The notes: a model not told the origin generated them from the sequence alone. Counted from the first letter of the stretch, positions 7,843-14,612 are shown. The stretch: DNA of 16,773 nucleotides from CAZKXU01 sp964556665 (GCA_964556665.1 CAZKXU010000077.1:1-16773); one strand, 5' to 3'. A program made the numbers and translations.

Positions 7843-7870
7843 CTATGGAGAGATCAAAGTTTCTCCATGG
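7843..7870 (+). promoter_or_regulatory. Hairpin in the 5' leader of the 7936 gene
   Basis: CTATGGAGA (7843-7851) pairs with TCTCCATGG (7862-7870), including a G-T pair, around a 10-base loop. It lies in the predicted 140-base leader. It matches no riboswitch class that I recognise; a role in translation control is speculation. Confidence 0.35.
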
Positions 7871-7935
7871 AGACCGCGGCCGTGGAGAGGTTCCATTGGT
7901 TTTGCGCGTCTTTGGGAGATGCGAGGAGGTGTTAA

Positions 7936-8268
7936 ATGGCGGTTGCAGCGAAAGGAGTTTTCACCGAGGAGGCGGCGCGAGGGATGCTTGAGGAGCTGCG
8001 CAGGCTGCTTCCCGTAGTCATCGAGGTCGTCACCGAAGAAGATCTCCGGGCTCTGAGGCCGTTCGGGGAGGTCGCACTCTGCTCGTTTGGCGGAGCGCGG
8101 TGGTTGGTGAGTCTTCCGAGTGCTGAGGGAGGAGGTGTCGTCATCAGCCTCCAGTTCCAGGAGCTGAGTGGGGCACGTCGTGAAGCCATGCTTTTCGGCA
8201 CTTCGAATGAGGATGGCTCACCTCTCACCGTCGCCAACCTGAAACGAGCGATGAGCCTTCCGGCCTGA
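7936..8268 (+). CDS. Small G+C-rich orphan protein of unknown function
   Basis: The 110-aa product starts at an ATG preceded by GAGGAGGTG (7922-7930). It is predicted to be a soluble alpha/beta protein: a helix (EEAARGMLEELRRLLPVVI), then strands (EVALCSFGGARWLVSLP and GGVVISLQF), and a terminal helix. I do not recognise it. Composition sets it apart: bases 7981-8040 count 36 G+C of 60, against 22 of 60 in 13141-13200. It has its own extended -10 promoter, long leader and a strong 3' hairpin, and its flanks carry palindromic repeats, so it looks like a self-contained insertion. The reverse strand is also open over most of it, a common effect of G+C-rich coding; the strong ribosome-binding site favours the plus strand. 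Confidence 0.65.
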   Translation: MAVAAKGVFTEEAARGMLEELRRLLPVVIEVVTEEDLRALRPFGEVALCSFGGARWLVSLPSAEGGGVVISLQFQELSGARREAMLFGTSNEDGSPLTVANLKRAMSLPA

Positions 8269-8274
8269 CGCTCA

Positions 8275-8321
8275 CCCCTAGCGCCGCAGCGGAGCCGAAG
8301 CTTCGCTCGCGGCGCTAGGGG
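8275..8321 (+). terminator. Strong G+C-rich hairpin after the 7936 gene
   Basis: A perfect 13-bp stem pairs CCCCTAGCGCCGC (8275-8287) with GCGGCGCTAGGGG (8309-8321), and the 21-base loop contains a further AGCG/CGCT stem. It begins seven bases after the stop codon. No T-tract follows, so it may be a transcript-stabilising 3' structure instead of a classic terminator. Confidence 0.6.
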
Positions 8322-8372
8322 TCCGATTGGGAGGTTCTAAAAACCCACGGCCCGAGGCTCCTTAATTTTTTT

Positions 8373-8448
8373 CTGGGACCGCGGGCTTCCAGCCCGCTTG
8401 ATCGAATTTGCAATGGCAATCATGCGGGCTGGAAGCCCGCGCTCCCAG
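8373..8448. repeat. Palindromic repeat, copy 2
   Basis: CTGGGACCGCGGGCTTCC opens and GCGGGCTGGAAGCCCGC closes it, with a 25-base spacer. The outer right end is GCTCCCAG where copy 1 has GGTCCCAG, so the outer arms mismatch at one position. It sits 9 bases beyond the stop codon of the glycosyltransferase gene on the minus strand. Confidence 0.85.
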
Positions 8449-8457
8449 GTTCCCAAT

Positions 8458-9213
8458 CTATGCATTATACGGTGTCTTGAACTGCTCCTTCATCGGCGCT
8501 CCGCCCCATTTCTCATTATACAGTTTGTCATTAGCAGTAATCTGCTGGCGGATCTGCAGCATCATTTTTAGGTTATTATCAGTATCTGCTGGAGGGCACT
8601 CTAAGAGTCCTGATATAGTGCCGCGCTCCCTGTGGAAAAAGAGAGCTGATTCAGTATTTCCGCCTTTTACCCCTAGTAGTCGGCAGCGCAGACTAAAATC
8701 AGCGTCTTCAAGGTAGGCCGGCACGAATTTCTCATCAAAACCGCCAACCGCATCAAAGACCCTTTTGTTAAGTAAGGCGAAACTCCACCATACATTTGTT
8801 CCGGTGCTCGCACTTATTTTCGCATAGTTTAGACTCTCATAGCTTAGCCACGGTGTGGCTGACCAGATCTCCGTTTCCGGATGCTCGAGCGCACAATTTA
8901 CAAGGTTGTCTATGCTTCTCGGATGCAAAATAAGATCAAGATTTGAGACGATTACGTAATCGGCGCCATCCTCAAATCCTTTTTTGATCCCTTTATTCCA
9001 TGCGCGTGCTACAATGTTCTGATCGTTTAGTTCAGAGTAATTAAAACTTCTCTTGATCCAGTCAAGATCGTCGCTGCCCTCCCGCACTCCGTTTATAATC
9101 GCTATGACGTTAAGCTCATATTTTGACTGCACCGAAGATAGCCAGGCTTCCGCCCAATCACGATGCAGCTCGGTAAGAAAATATGGAGCTGTAACAATTG
9201 CTATCTTTTTCAT
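8458..9213 (-). CDS. Family 2-type glycosyltransferase (GT-A fold)
   Basis: The 251-aa protein begins with a GT-A strand (KKIAIVTAPYF) and continues with ARAWNKGIKKGFEDGADYVIVSNLDLIL. In that run the VSNLDL element occupies the place of the metal/nucleotide-sugar DxD motif. GGFDEKFVPAYLEDADFSLRCRLLG is the characteristic GT2 acceptor-side motif with the catalytic Glu-Asp. It likely transfers a sugar from a nucleotide donor to a surface glycan or lipid at the cytoplasmic face; the substrate cannot be read. No membrane helix is present. Its start overlaps the stop of the TPR gene by four bases (ATGA at 9210-9213), so both are co-translated in the infC operon. There are no other polysaccharide genes around it, which is odd for this family. 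Confidence 0.82.
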   Translation of the reverse strand: MKKIAIVTAPYFLTELHRDWAEAWLSSVQSKYELNVIAIINGVREGSDDLDWIKRSFNYSELNDQNIVARAWNKGIKKGFEDGADYVIVSNLDLILHPRSIDNLVNCALEHPETEIWSATPWLSYESLNYAKISASTGTNVWWSFALLNKRVFDAVGGFDEKFVPAYLEDADFSLRCRLLGVKGGNTESALFFHRERGTISGLLECPPADTDNNLKMMLQIRQQITANDKLYNEKWGGAPMKEQFKTPYNA

Positions 9214-9872
9214 TGAAGTTTCTGGAGCTCCTTTGCAAGTCTATTTGCCTCCTCATGGCGCGGATTAAGGAATAATACCTTTTTAAGCTCAGAGGTTGCG
9301 TCTGCGTTGGCTCCTGCTGTAGCAAGACAGCTTGCTAAGCAGCAGCGGATATTAAGGTCAAATGGGTGCTGTCGTAGGTAGTTCTCGAGATGGCCGATTA
9401 GTTCAGGAATCCTCTTATTATCCAAACCCACGATAACAAGTGCGCTTATAGCTGCTGAGTTAAGAGGGTTGATCTCCAACGCTTTTACAAGATAATCCCA
9501 GGCTTTAGCGCCGTCCTTGCGCTCCCAGGCTGCACTGCCGCGGGTATAGAATGCACGTGAGGTGGCACTGCAATCCTTTAGCATCTCCTCGGCTGCCTCC
9601 GCATCACCATCCTTTATCGTAAGAGCGGCACGGGCTGCTAAGATCCGTTCCTCGATATATACATCATCTGATTTAAGATTAAATAAGGCTTTACGAGCAT
9701 CTTCGATTTTTTCGACGCGTAGACCAAGCTCTGCTTCAAGGAGACGCGCTAGAGTAAGTTCACCTTTCTCCTCTAACACCTTAATTCGAGCACGCACTTC
9801 GTCATGTCTATCTAGTAGAAGTGCTTTCTCCCCGCGGTCAAAACTTATATCGATAGAGCCGGATAGTGCCAT
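9210..9872 (-). CDS. TPR-repeat protein
   Basis: The 220-aa all-helical protein carries tetratricopeptide repeats, clearest at AWDYLVKALEINPLNSAA and the last repeat ATSELKKVLFLNPRHEEA, with weaker ones before. TPR arrays bind other proteins. The frame stays open back to 9983 inside infC, but I start it at the ATG at 9872, seven bases after the infC stop, because upstream codons overlap infC and read like out-of-frame sequence. No good ribosome-binding site precedes it, so translation probably depends on ribosomes finishing infC. Its stop overlaps the glycosyltransferase start (ATGA), suggesting the two work together. It has no signal peptide. Confidence 0.72.
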   Translation of the reverse strand: MALSGSIDISFDRGEKALLLDRHDEVRARIKVLEEKGELTLARLLEAELGLRVEKIEDARKALFNLKSDDVYIEERILAARAALTIKDGDAEAAEEMLKDCSATSRAFYTRGSAAWERKDGAKAWDYLVKALEINPLNSAAISALVIVGLDNKRIPELIGHLENYLRQHPFDLNIRCCLASCLATAGANADATSELKKVLFLNPRHEEANRLAKELQKLQ

Positions 9873-9879
9873 AAGTATA

Positions 9880-10485
9880 CTAAGACGCAGCGTCCTGCTT
9901 AGGTGGCTTTGGCGCCGGTGCGCCTCTCTTTGGACGGAAAATGATGTAGATCTGACGACCGGCGGTTGGGGATCTTTCGTCAACCTCTGCGATGTCTGAT
10001 AGCTTCTCTACGATTAGATCTAGCTTCTCCCTGCCAAGATTAATATGCATAGCCTCTCGTCCTTGAAAGCGCATACTAAACTTTACCTTGTCACCTTCTT
10101 CTAAGAATTCACGAGCATGCTTTAGCTTAGTTTCAAAATCACCGACATCGGTACGGTAGCGGATACGGAGCTCTTTTACGACAGTTTCGGTACGCTTCTT
10201 TTTTGATTCAGCCTCTTTCTTCTGCTCCCAATATTTAAACTTTCCGTAGTCTAATATTTTGCAGACGGGTGGCTTGGCTTGCGGGGAGATCTCTACGAGG
10301 TCTAACCCCTCTTTGGCCGCTAGCGCTACCGCATCTTTAACATTCATAATTCCAACCTGCTCACCGTTGGAGCCGATGACTCTAATTTCACGAGCCATAA
10401 TTCGGTCATTGATGCGGTGTGTATCTTGGGGCTGGCGACGGGAACGGAAGTCCCCACGAAAGGGACGTTTTGGATAGGTGGTCAA
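9880..10485 (-). CDS. infC: Translation initiation factor IF-3
   Basis: IF-3 binds the 30S subunit, blocks 50S joining and checks start-codon and initiator-tRNA pairing. The 201-aa sequence shows the N-domain (HRINDRIMAREIRVIG, EQVGIM, GLDLVEISPQAKPPVCKILDYGKF), the lysine-rich linker, and the C-domain (VKELRIRYRTDVGDFETKL, FLEEGDKVKFSMRFQGRE). It is slightly longer than the usual 170-180 because of a basic N-terminal extension and a Pro/Lys-rich tail. In frame, a TAG stop lies directly before TTG at 10485, so no upstream start is possible; the first ATG (codon 30) would delete the conserved start of the N-domain. UUG with GGAG nine bases upstream is therefore the best start. The usual partners rpmI and rplT do not follow; a TPR gene does. 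Confidence 0.95.
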   Translation of the reverse strand: MTTYPKRPFRGDFRSRRQPQDTHRINDRIMAREIRVIGSNGEQVGIMNVKDAVALAAKEGLDLVEISPQAKPPVCKILDYGKFKYWEQKKEAESKKKRTETVVKELRIRYRTDVGDFETKLKHAREFLEEGDKVKFSMRFQGREAMHINLGREKLDLIVEKLSDIAEVDERSPTAGRQIYIIFRPKRGAPAPKPPKQDAAS

Positions 10486-10524
10486 CTAAAGTATCTCCAT
10501 AAAGTTAATTAAAACAACATCATG

Positions 10525-10552
10525 ATAATAGCGCGCCGTATGTATAAATCAA
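10525..10552 (-). promoter_or_regulatory. infC operon promoter
   Basis: On the minus strand TTGATT (10547-10552) and TATTAT (10525-10530) are 16 bases apart. The predicted start near 10518 gives a leader of roughly 33 bases containing GGAG before the UUG start codon. This is a by-eye match. Confidence 0.5.
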
Positions 10553-10622
10553 GCCACGAAAAAAGATCAAAACAGGTGTATGCGCTTACGCTTAGTTTAA
10601 CATATTATAACGATAGGACAAA

Positions 10623-11357
10623 GTGCCTCATATGATTCTTGATCTAGTTCATCTGCCGGGACCAAATCTACCTGAATTTAGGCGTGTAATTACTAATGAA
10701 TTAGCTAAAGACCATATCAGGGTGTTGCTGGAAGATGAGCTTAGAGAGGGGATTTGGGCTAAGTCGCCATTTAAAGTCAAAGGGCTGGCTAAACTTCAGT
10801 ATTATGCAGGGGTGTGGATACAGATAGCCTCTAATGCGGTTCTAGAGGGTGCTTGGCTTGATCTTATACTTCCTGAGCGGGGGCGCTGGACGAGGCGCTT
10901 CTTAGAGGAGGTAGCTCTCTCAGCCTTTCTCTTGGAGCATCCTGAGCTATTTGAGGGGCAGGGGTATCTTTACCTGCCGCAGAAAGGATTTATCCAGGCA
11001 TCGCTTGAGCTTTCTGTCTATGGCTCTAAGCCATATGCGAGCCTAAGGCAGCTCTGGCTAAAACAGCACTACTGCAGCCGGGTCTTTATTTTTTATCTTA
11101 AACAACCGTTGAAAGAGAGTTTTGAAAAGATCTGGAGTCTCGCAGGGGAGAGAGCGTTTCGCGCGGGAGCGACAAAAGAGGAGGCTTTTTCACTTTACCA
11201 TCAGATGCAGCAGAATTTAGATCGTATGCTGCGTGAATATCGGGAAGCTAAGGCAAAGATAGTAGAAATCGATTGCTCGTTAGGTGAAGTTGAGTTGGCA
11301 CAGAAGGTACGGGAAGCCACCTGGACGATCGTAGATTTTGTTAAGGCGAACGGGTAG
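10623..11357 (+). CDS. Unrecognised soluble protein, divergent from infC
   Basis: The product is about 244 aa from GTG at 10623, or 241 aa from ATG at 10632. AGGA at 10615-10618 is close to the first and far from the second, so the start is unsettled. There is no signal peptide or membrane helix. The layout, with an early strand, a helical middle (LEEVALSAFLLEHPELF), then RVFIFYLKQPLKESFEKI and a final helix ending KIVEIDCSLGEVELAQKV, faintly recalls nucleoside or nucleotide kinases. But no P-loop (GxxxxGKS/T) is present where it should be, so I do not assign that. No family recognised. A palindromic repeat interrupted by a mobile element starts 9 bases after the stop. Confidence 0.6.
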   Translation: MPHMILDLVHLPGPNLPEFRRVITNELAKDHIRVLLEDELREGIWAKSPFKVKGLAKLQYYAGVWIQIASNAVLEGAWLDLILPERGRWTRRFLEEVALSAFLLEHPELFEGQGYLYLPQKGFIQASLELSVYGSKPYASLRQLWLKQHYCSRVFIFYLKQPLKESFEKIWSLAGERAFRAGATKEEAFSLYHQMQQNLDRMLREYREAKAKIVEIDCSLGEVELAQKVREATWTIVDFVKANG

Positions 11358-11365
11358 CAGTAATA

Positions 11366-11621
11366 CTGGGACCGCGGGCTTCTAGTGCTTCGCCAAATAA
11401 GTTTTTTCACGTATAGCGCGCAGCGTTGCCCCAGATTGGCACGCCTCGGAAGGAGGAAATCCGCAGCAATACTGGAGTATTGCGAGGATTTTCCGACTGA
11501 GAAGCGTGACAAGGTGGGGCAACGATGTGATGCTAGACGTGAAAAAACTTATTTGGAGGAGCACTAGCCCGCAACGCAGTCGCATTTAATTCTTTTGCGG
11601 GCTGGAAGCCCGCGGTCCCAG
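11366..11621. repeat. Palindromic repeat, copy 3, split by an inserted element
   Basis: The left part CTGGGACCGCGGGCTT (11366-11381) and the right part (11568-11621, ending GCGGGCTGGAAGCCCGCGG then TCCCAG) together rebuild a normal copy if 11386-11563 and one CTAG are removed. The rebuilt site would read TTCTAGCCCGC where other copies read TTCCAGCCCGC, a single C-to-T difference. Confidence 0.85.
11386..11563. mobile_element. 178-bp MITE-like palindromic element with CTAG borders
   Basis: The element has two 89-base arms centred exactly between 11474 and 11475. The centre is a perfect GCAATACT-GG-AGTATTGC, and a 20-base block (CCAAATAAGTTTTTTCACGT) is identical in both arms, as are CGTTGCCCC and CACGC. 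Identical CTAG tetramers flank it (11382-11385, 11564-11567) and look like a target duplication. It encodes no transposase; short open frames through it are by-products of the palindrome. Partial copies sit at both window edges. Terminal inverted repeats, small size, lack of genes and a four-base CTAG flank fit a non-autonomous element mobilised in trans. CTAG duplications are, from memory, known for some IS5-family elements; the responsible transposase is not in the window. Confidence 0.8.
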
Positions 11622-11728
11622 GACAAAACTAGGCCAACTTAACACTCAATTCTACGCCCCTTCAAACTCTTTCCCCCACACCAGCCGAACTTTGTAATTA
11701 GTTTTTCTACAAAAACCTCAGCAGCAAC

Positions 11729-11757
11729 TTGCCGTAGATGCCTAATTATTTCATAAT
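11729..11757 (+). promoter_or_regulatory. Promoter of the DedA gene
   Basis: TTGCCG (11729-11734) and CATAAT (11752-11757) have a 17-base spacer. The predicted start near 11764 leaves a leader of about 22 bases with AGGAG at 11773-11777. A TATAAT at 11766-11771 lacks a matching -35. Confidence 0.42.
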
Positions 11758-11785
11758 CACCGAAATATAATTAGGAGCCTACCCG

Positions 11786-12430
11786 ATGGAACTTATTTTG
11801 CAATTTGTAGATCTCTTTCTTCACCTTGATAAGCACCTAGGTGAAATCATTCAACAATACGGATTTTGGAGCTATCTTATACTATTCCTTATTGTTTTTT
11901 GTGAGACCGGCTTGGTGGTAATGCCGCTATTGCCTGGAGACTCACTGCTATTTGCTGCAGGAGCATTTGCGGCGCGTGGAGACCTGCGGGTTGCAACTGT
12001 GATGCTCCTACTAATAGTAGCAGCTATTCTTGGTGATGCAGTTAATTACATGATCGGAGCTTACCTTGGTCCACGAGCCTTTCAGGAACGATACTCCCGA
12101 ATATTTAAAAAGAAATATCTGGAGCGTACTCAGGAGTTTTTTGACCGCTATGGTGGTAAGACGATTATCATTGCACGCTTTGTGCCGATCGTGCGCACCT
12201 TTGCACCGTTTATGGCAGGTGTAGGGGCGATGAGCTATAGTCGCTTTGTCCTCTATAATGTTAGTGGAGCCTTGTTGTGGGTTATCTCGTTAGTTGGCGC
12301 AGGATATCTTTTTAGTGACCTTCCGATAGTTAAGAATAATTTTAGCCTGGTGATCATGGCGATTATTATCATCTCTATATTGCCTGCAGTATTCGAGGTG
12401 TGGCGCGGGAGACGGGAGGTGCGGGCTTAG
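11786..12430 (+). CDS. DedA-family membrane protein
   Basis: The 214-aa integral membrane protein belongs to the DedA/SNARE-associated family, whose members flip undecaprenyl phosphate or phospholipids back across the inner membrane and use proton-motive force. Diagnostic segments are ETGLVVMPLLPGDSLLFAAG (re-entrant loop with the acidic Glu and Asp), ILGDAVNYMIGAYLG, FFDRYGGKTIIIARFVPIVR with the two essential Arg, and TFAPFMAGVGAMSY. Closing helices lie at about 160-180 and 188-205. Length matches E. coli DedA, YqjA and YghB (about 220). The start has AGGAG eight bases upstream. It is a single-gene unit with its own promoter. Which lipid it carries cannot be told from sequence. Confidence 0.9.
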   Translation: MELILQFVDLFLHLDKHLGEIIQQYGFWSYLILFLIVFCETGLVVMPLLPGDSLLFAAGAFAARGDLRVATVMLLLIVAAILGDAVNYMIGAYLGPRAFQERYSRIFKKKYLERTQEFFDRYGGKTIIIARFVPIVRTFAPFMAGVGAMSYSRFVLYNVSGALLWVISLVGAGYLFSDLPIVKNNFSLVIMAIIIISILPAVFEVWRGRREVRA

Positions 12431-12556
12431 GAAGGAGCAGTGGTCGGATTTGCGATATTAATTCTTATATTAAAGAGAATTTCTATTAGATTATTCCTAT
12501 CATTTTAATGGCTCAAAAAAATCTGGAATCAATAACCGATCAACTTAATGATAAGA

Positions 12557-12632
12557 CTGGGACCGCGGGTTTCCAGCCCGCTCGTGGAATTATTGCAAAT
12601 TCCAGCAGCGGGCTGGAAGCCCGCGCTCCCAG
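12557..12632. repeat. Palindromic repeat, copy 4
   Basis: CTGGGACCGCGGGTTTCCAG opens and GCGGGCTGGAAGCCCGC closes it, followed by GCTCCCAG as in copy 2. One arm has a C-to-T change in GCGGGTT that leaves a G-U pair in RNA. It lies in the 310-base gap between the DedA gene and the delta-60 gene, which otherwise holds only the small hairpin at 12671-12687. Confidence 0.85.
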
Positions 12633-12670
12633 TTCCTGCTTTGCAAGCTAATATCTTACGCTGCCTGTTA

Positions 12671-12687
12671 GCAGTGCATTGCACTGC
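12671..12687. other. Small perfect hairpin
   Basis: GCAGTGC (12671-12677) pairs with GCACTGC (12681-12687) around ATT. A T6/A6 inverted stretch follows near 12711-12723. It lies downstream of the delta-60 gene on the minus strand and could contribute to ending that transcript, but the order of stem and T-tract is not that of a standard terminator. Confidence 0.35.
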
Positions 12688-12740
12688 CCAGGCGCGTTAT
12701 ACGGCTAGTTTTTTCAAAAAAGGTAGTTCCTGGACAGAAA

Positions 12741-14105
12741 CTACTCTAAGCAATATGCAGCCAGTGCTAGATCGCTCTTAGTTTCAATAAGACGGTATGA
12801 ATATCCTACTAGCACTAGACGATTATCCTGATCAAATGTCATGCCTCTTGCTTTTTCATTTCTAAGTAGGCCGTAGTCGACAACACTAAAGCCGTTATTG
12901 CCAAATTGCGAGTTTACTGCACCGCTGCTATCTAAGGAAAATACCATGAAATCTGCCTGGTTATTCTGTTCAGCTGTTCCGGAGAGATAAATATTTCCAG
13001 TATCACTAATATGGATTGCACCGCCATATACATGATCAAATTTACTTTTTTGTGGGGTAAATACTCCGGAGTTAGCGAAGCTGGTATCAATTGTGCCATT
13101 ACTTAGGTATCTTACCACCATCATTGCAACCTTATTATTCAATTCACCGCTTGCTACTGCAATAATATTGTCCTGATCATCGATTGCAATATCTCCAAAA
13201 AACTCACCTTTCTTAACCTTAGCATCAAAAGTTACAACTCCATTGCTGCCAAAAGTTCGGTCAAGTTTACCATTTGGATGGAAGCGTAAGATGATACCAT
13301 CCTGCTGACTAAGTGGTGTGTTGTTGTTATCGATTGATCCACCAGCTACAATAATTTTTCGATCTGGCTGTACTGCAATAGTATAAGCAACATCGTAATC
13401 ACCAGCATTGTCGAATTGAATATGGCCAGTGCCAGCAAAACTAGTATCAAGTGTGCCATCAGAATTATACCGTAATACTACTATGTCGCGAGAGCTCGCA
13501 GGATATAATGATTGTGAAGTAGATCCAGCCAAAAGTATTTTGCCATCAAGCTGTATCTCCAGCCCCCAGGCATCGGTAAATTGGTTTCCACCCATGTTGT
13601 TAAAAACTACTCCGCCGATTCCAAAATTCGTATCGATCGTGCCATCAGTATTAAATCGCATCAGAGCTATTTGTAGAAATGGGTTAGGATTAAATGCTCG
13701 AATTAGAGCAAGTAGCTTGCCATCAGCTTGACGCGCTAATTTTACAATGATTTCGTCGTTGCCAGGCATAAGATCAAACTGCATTATTCCTGAATTACTC
13801 CAGGAGGTGTCAAGCGAACCATCTTTAAGGTATTTTATAAGTAATAAGCTTGGATCGTTTACTCCAGTGGGCTTAAGAGAGCCAGCGGCGATAATTGTAC
13901 CATCTGGATTTACGATGGAGCTAAGTATGACTTCAGATTGATTCCCAAGGTTCGTCCTAACCATTCCACCGCCAAAGCTCTGGTCGAGGTTGCCTCCTCT
14001 GCAATTGGAATCAATAGGAGGTTGTGCGAACACAGCAGAGCAAAATACGAATAATGTAACTACTAGTATGAGAGTTCCCATTTTATTGCCGGAGCTTGAT
14101 TTCAT
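12741..14105 (-). CDS. Exported delta-60 repeat protein
   Basis: The 454-aa protein has a Sec signal peptide (LILVVTLFVFCSAVFA, cleavage at about residue 27). It then carries seven tandem delta-60 repeats of roughly 55-65 residues, recognisable by L-D-x-(S/T)-F-G-x-x-G: GGNLDQSFGGG, DGSLDTSWSNSG, DGTIDTNFGIGG, DGTLDTSFAGTG, NGKLDRTFGSNG, NGTIDTSFANSG and SGAVNSQFGNNG. Such repeats form beta-propeller-like or beta-solenoid surface proteins; two Cys, one near each end of the mature chain (SNCRGG, AYCLE), could close the ring by a disulfide. I start at the ATG at 14105, which has GGAG upstream and begins the signal peptide; the frame is open 51 bases further. It is A+T-rich and stands alone. Function unknown; cell-surface location is inferred. 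Confidence 0.85.
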   Translation of the reverse strand: MKSSSGNKMGTLILVVTLFVFCSAVFAQPPIDSNCRGGNLDQSFGGGMVRTNLGNQSEVILSSIVNPDGTIIAAGSLKPTGVNDPSLLLIKYLKDGSLDTSWSNSGIMQFDLMPGNDEIIVKLARQADGKLLALIRAFNPNPFLQIALMRFNTDGTIDTNFGIGGVVFNNMGGNQFTDAWGLEIQLDGKILLAGSTSQSLYPASSRDIVVLRYNSDGTLDTSFAGTGHIQFDNAGDYDVAYTIAVQPDRKIIVAGGSIDNNNTPLSQQDGIILRFHPNGKLDRTFGSNGVVTFDAKVKKGEFFGDIAIDDQDNIIAVASGELNNKVAMMVVRYLSNGTIDTSFANSGVFTPQKSKFDHVYGGAIHISDTGNIYLSGTAEQNNQADFMVFSLDSSGAVNSQFGNNGFSVVDYGLLRNEKARGMTFDQDNRLVLVGYSYRLIETKSDLALAAYCLE

Positions 14106-14494
14106 AATTACTATCTCCAAAAAAGTTAGAAGTTCTATTATTGTCGCACACAGCAATTAATATGCCAGATAACTGTAAAAAAAAATATAACAATTGAAAT
14201 CTAATCGAACGACATGATATCAAGATGATTTCAAGGAAAAAATGGCTGCAAACTGACAAAGATTGTTAATTCCAGTGACAAACTACAATAAATTGAATGA
14301 GATTTTTTAGTTTCTCACGGAAAGTGAAGTATTAATGCTGAAACTTCTCGATCTTGGAAAGAGTAATTGTCAGATTTAAGTAATATAATTCATATGTGTA
14401 CGGAAATCTTTCCTAAGGCATTTTCATCTGTACATGTCAGGCGCTGGTAACGCTCAAATGTCTATCTTTTTTACAACTCTTATTATCCCTTTTC
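14106..14494. other. A+T-rich intergenic region
   Basis: About 390 bases with many stop codons in every frame. It should contain the promoter of the delta-60 gene (minus strand), but no -35/-10 pair with proper spacing stands out. No repeat copy, tRNA or hairpin with a T-tract was seen. Confidence 0.5.
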
Positions 14495-14503
14495 TGCTAC
14501 AAT
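14495..14503 (+). promoter_or_regulatory. Extended -10 promoter for the G+C-rich membrane protein
   Basis: TGCTACAAT (TGn plus TACAAT at 14498-14503) has the same extended -10 form as the promoter of the other G+C-rich orphan. A start near 14510 would give a leader of about 100 bases. Confidence 0.4.
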
Positions 14504-14612
14504 CTTAAACTATGGTAGCTATTTCCAGCAGATCTAGCCCAATTCTGTAGGAAGTAAACTGTGCAGTGCTATATCTTCTGGGAGCAGCTGACTGGTGTTA
14601 GAAAGGAGTAGT

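Noticed and set aside
7932..8237. Minus-strand 101-codon frame opposite the G+C-rich gene
   Set aside because: It is Ser/Arg/Pro-rich with no ribosome-binding site, while the plus strand has GAGGAGGTG before its ATG; it is antisense of a G+C-rich gene.
9873..9983. Upstream extension of the TPR gene into infC
   Set aside because: The extra 37 codons are out-of-frame infC sequence rich in Arg, Ser and Gln and lack TPR character; the ATG at 9872 fits spacing after the infC stop.
11382..11585. Overlapping short open frames on both strands inside the palindromic element
   Set aside because: They arise because both arms avoid stops in mirrored frames; no ribosome-binding site or protein-like conservation is seen, and the DNA is better explained as a repeat.
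7467..12632. Spaced repeats considered as a CRISPR array
   Set aside because: Copies are kilobases apart, separated by genes, differ in sequence, and are two-armed palindromes; no cas genes are present.
12548..12781. Plus-strand frame of 77 codons containing AGWKPALP
   Set aside because: This is translated palindromic repeat followed by antisense of the delta-60 gene's end; such peptides are a known false product of this repeat type.
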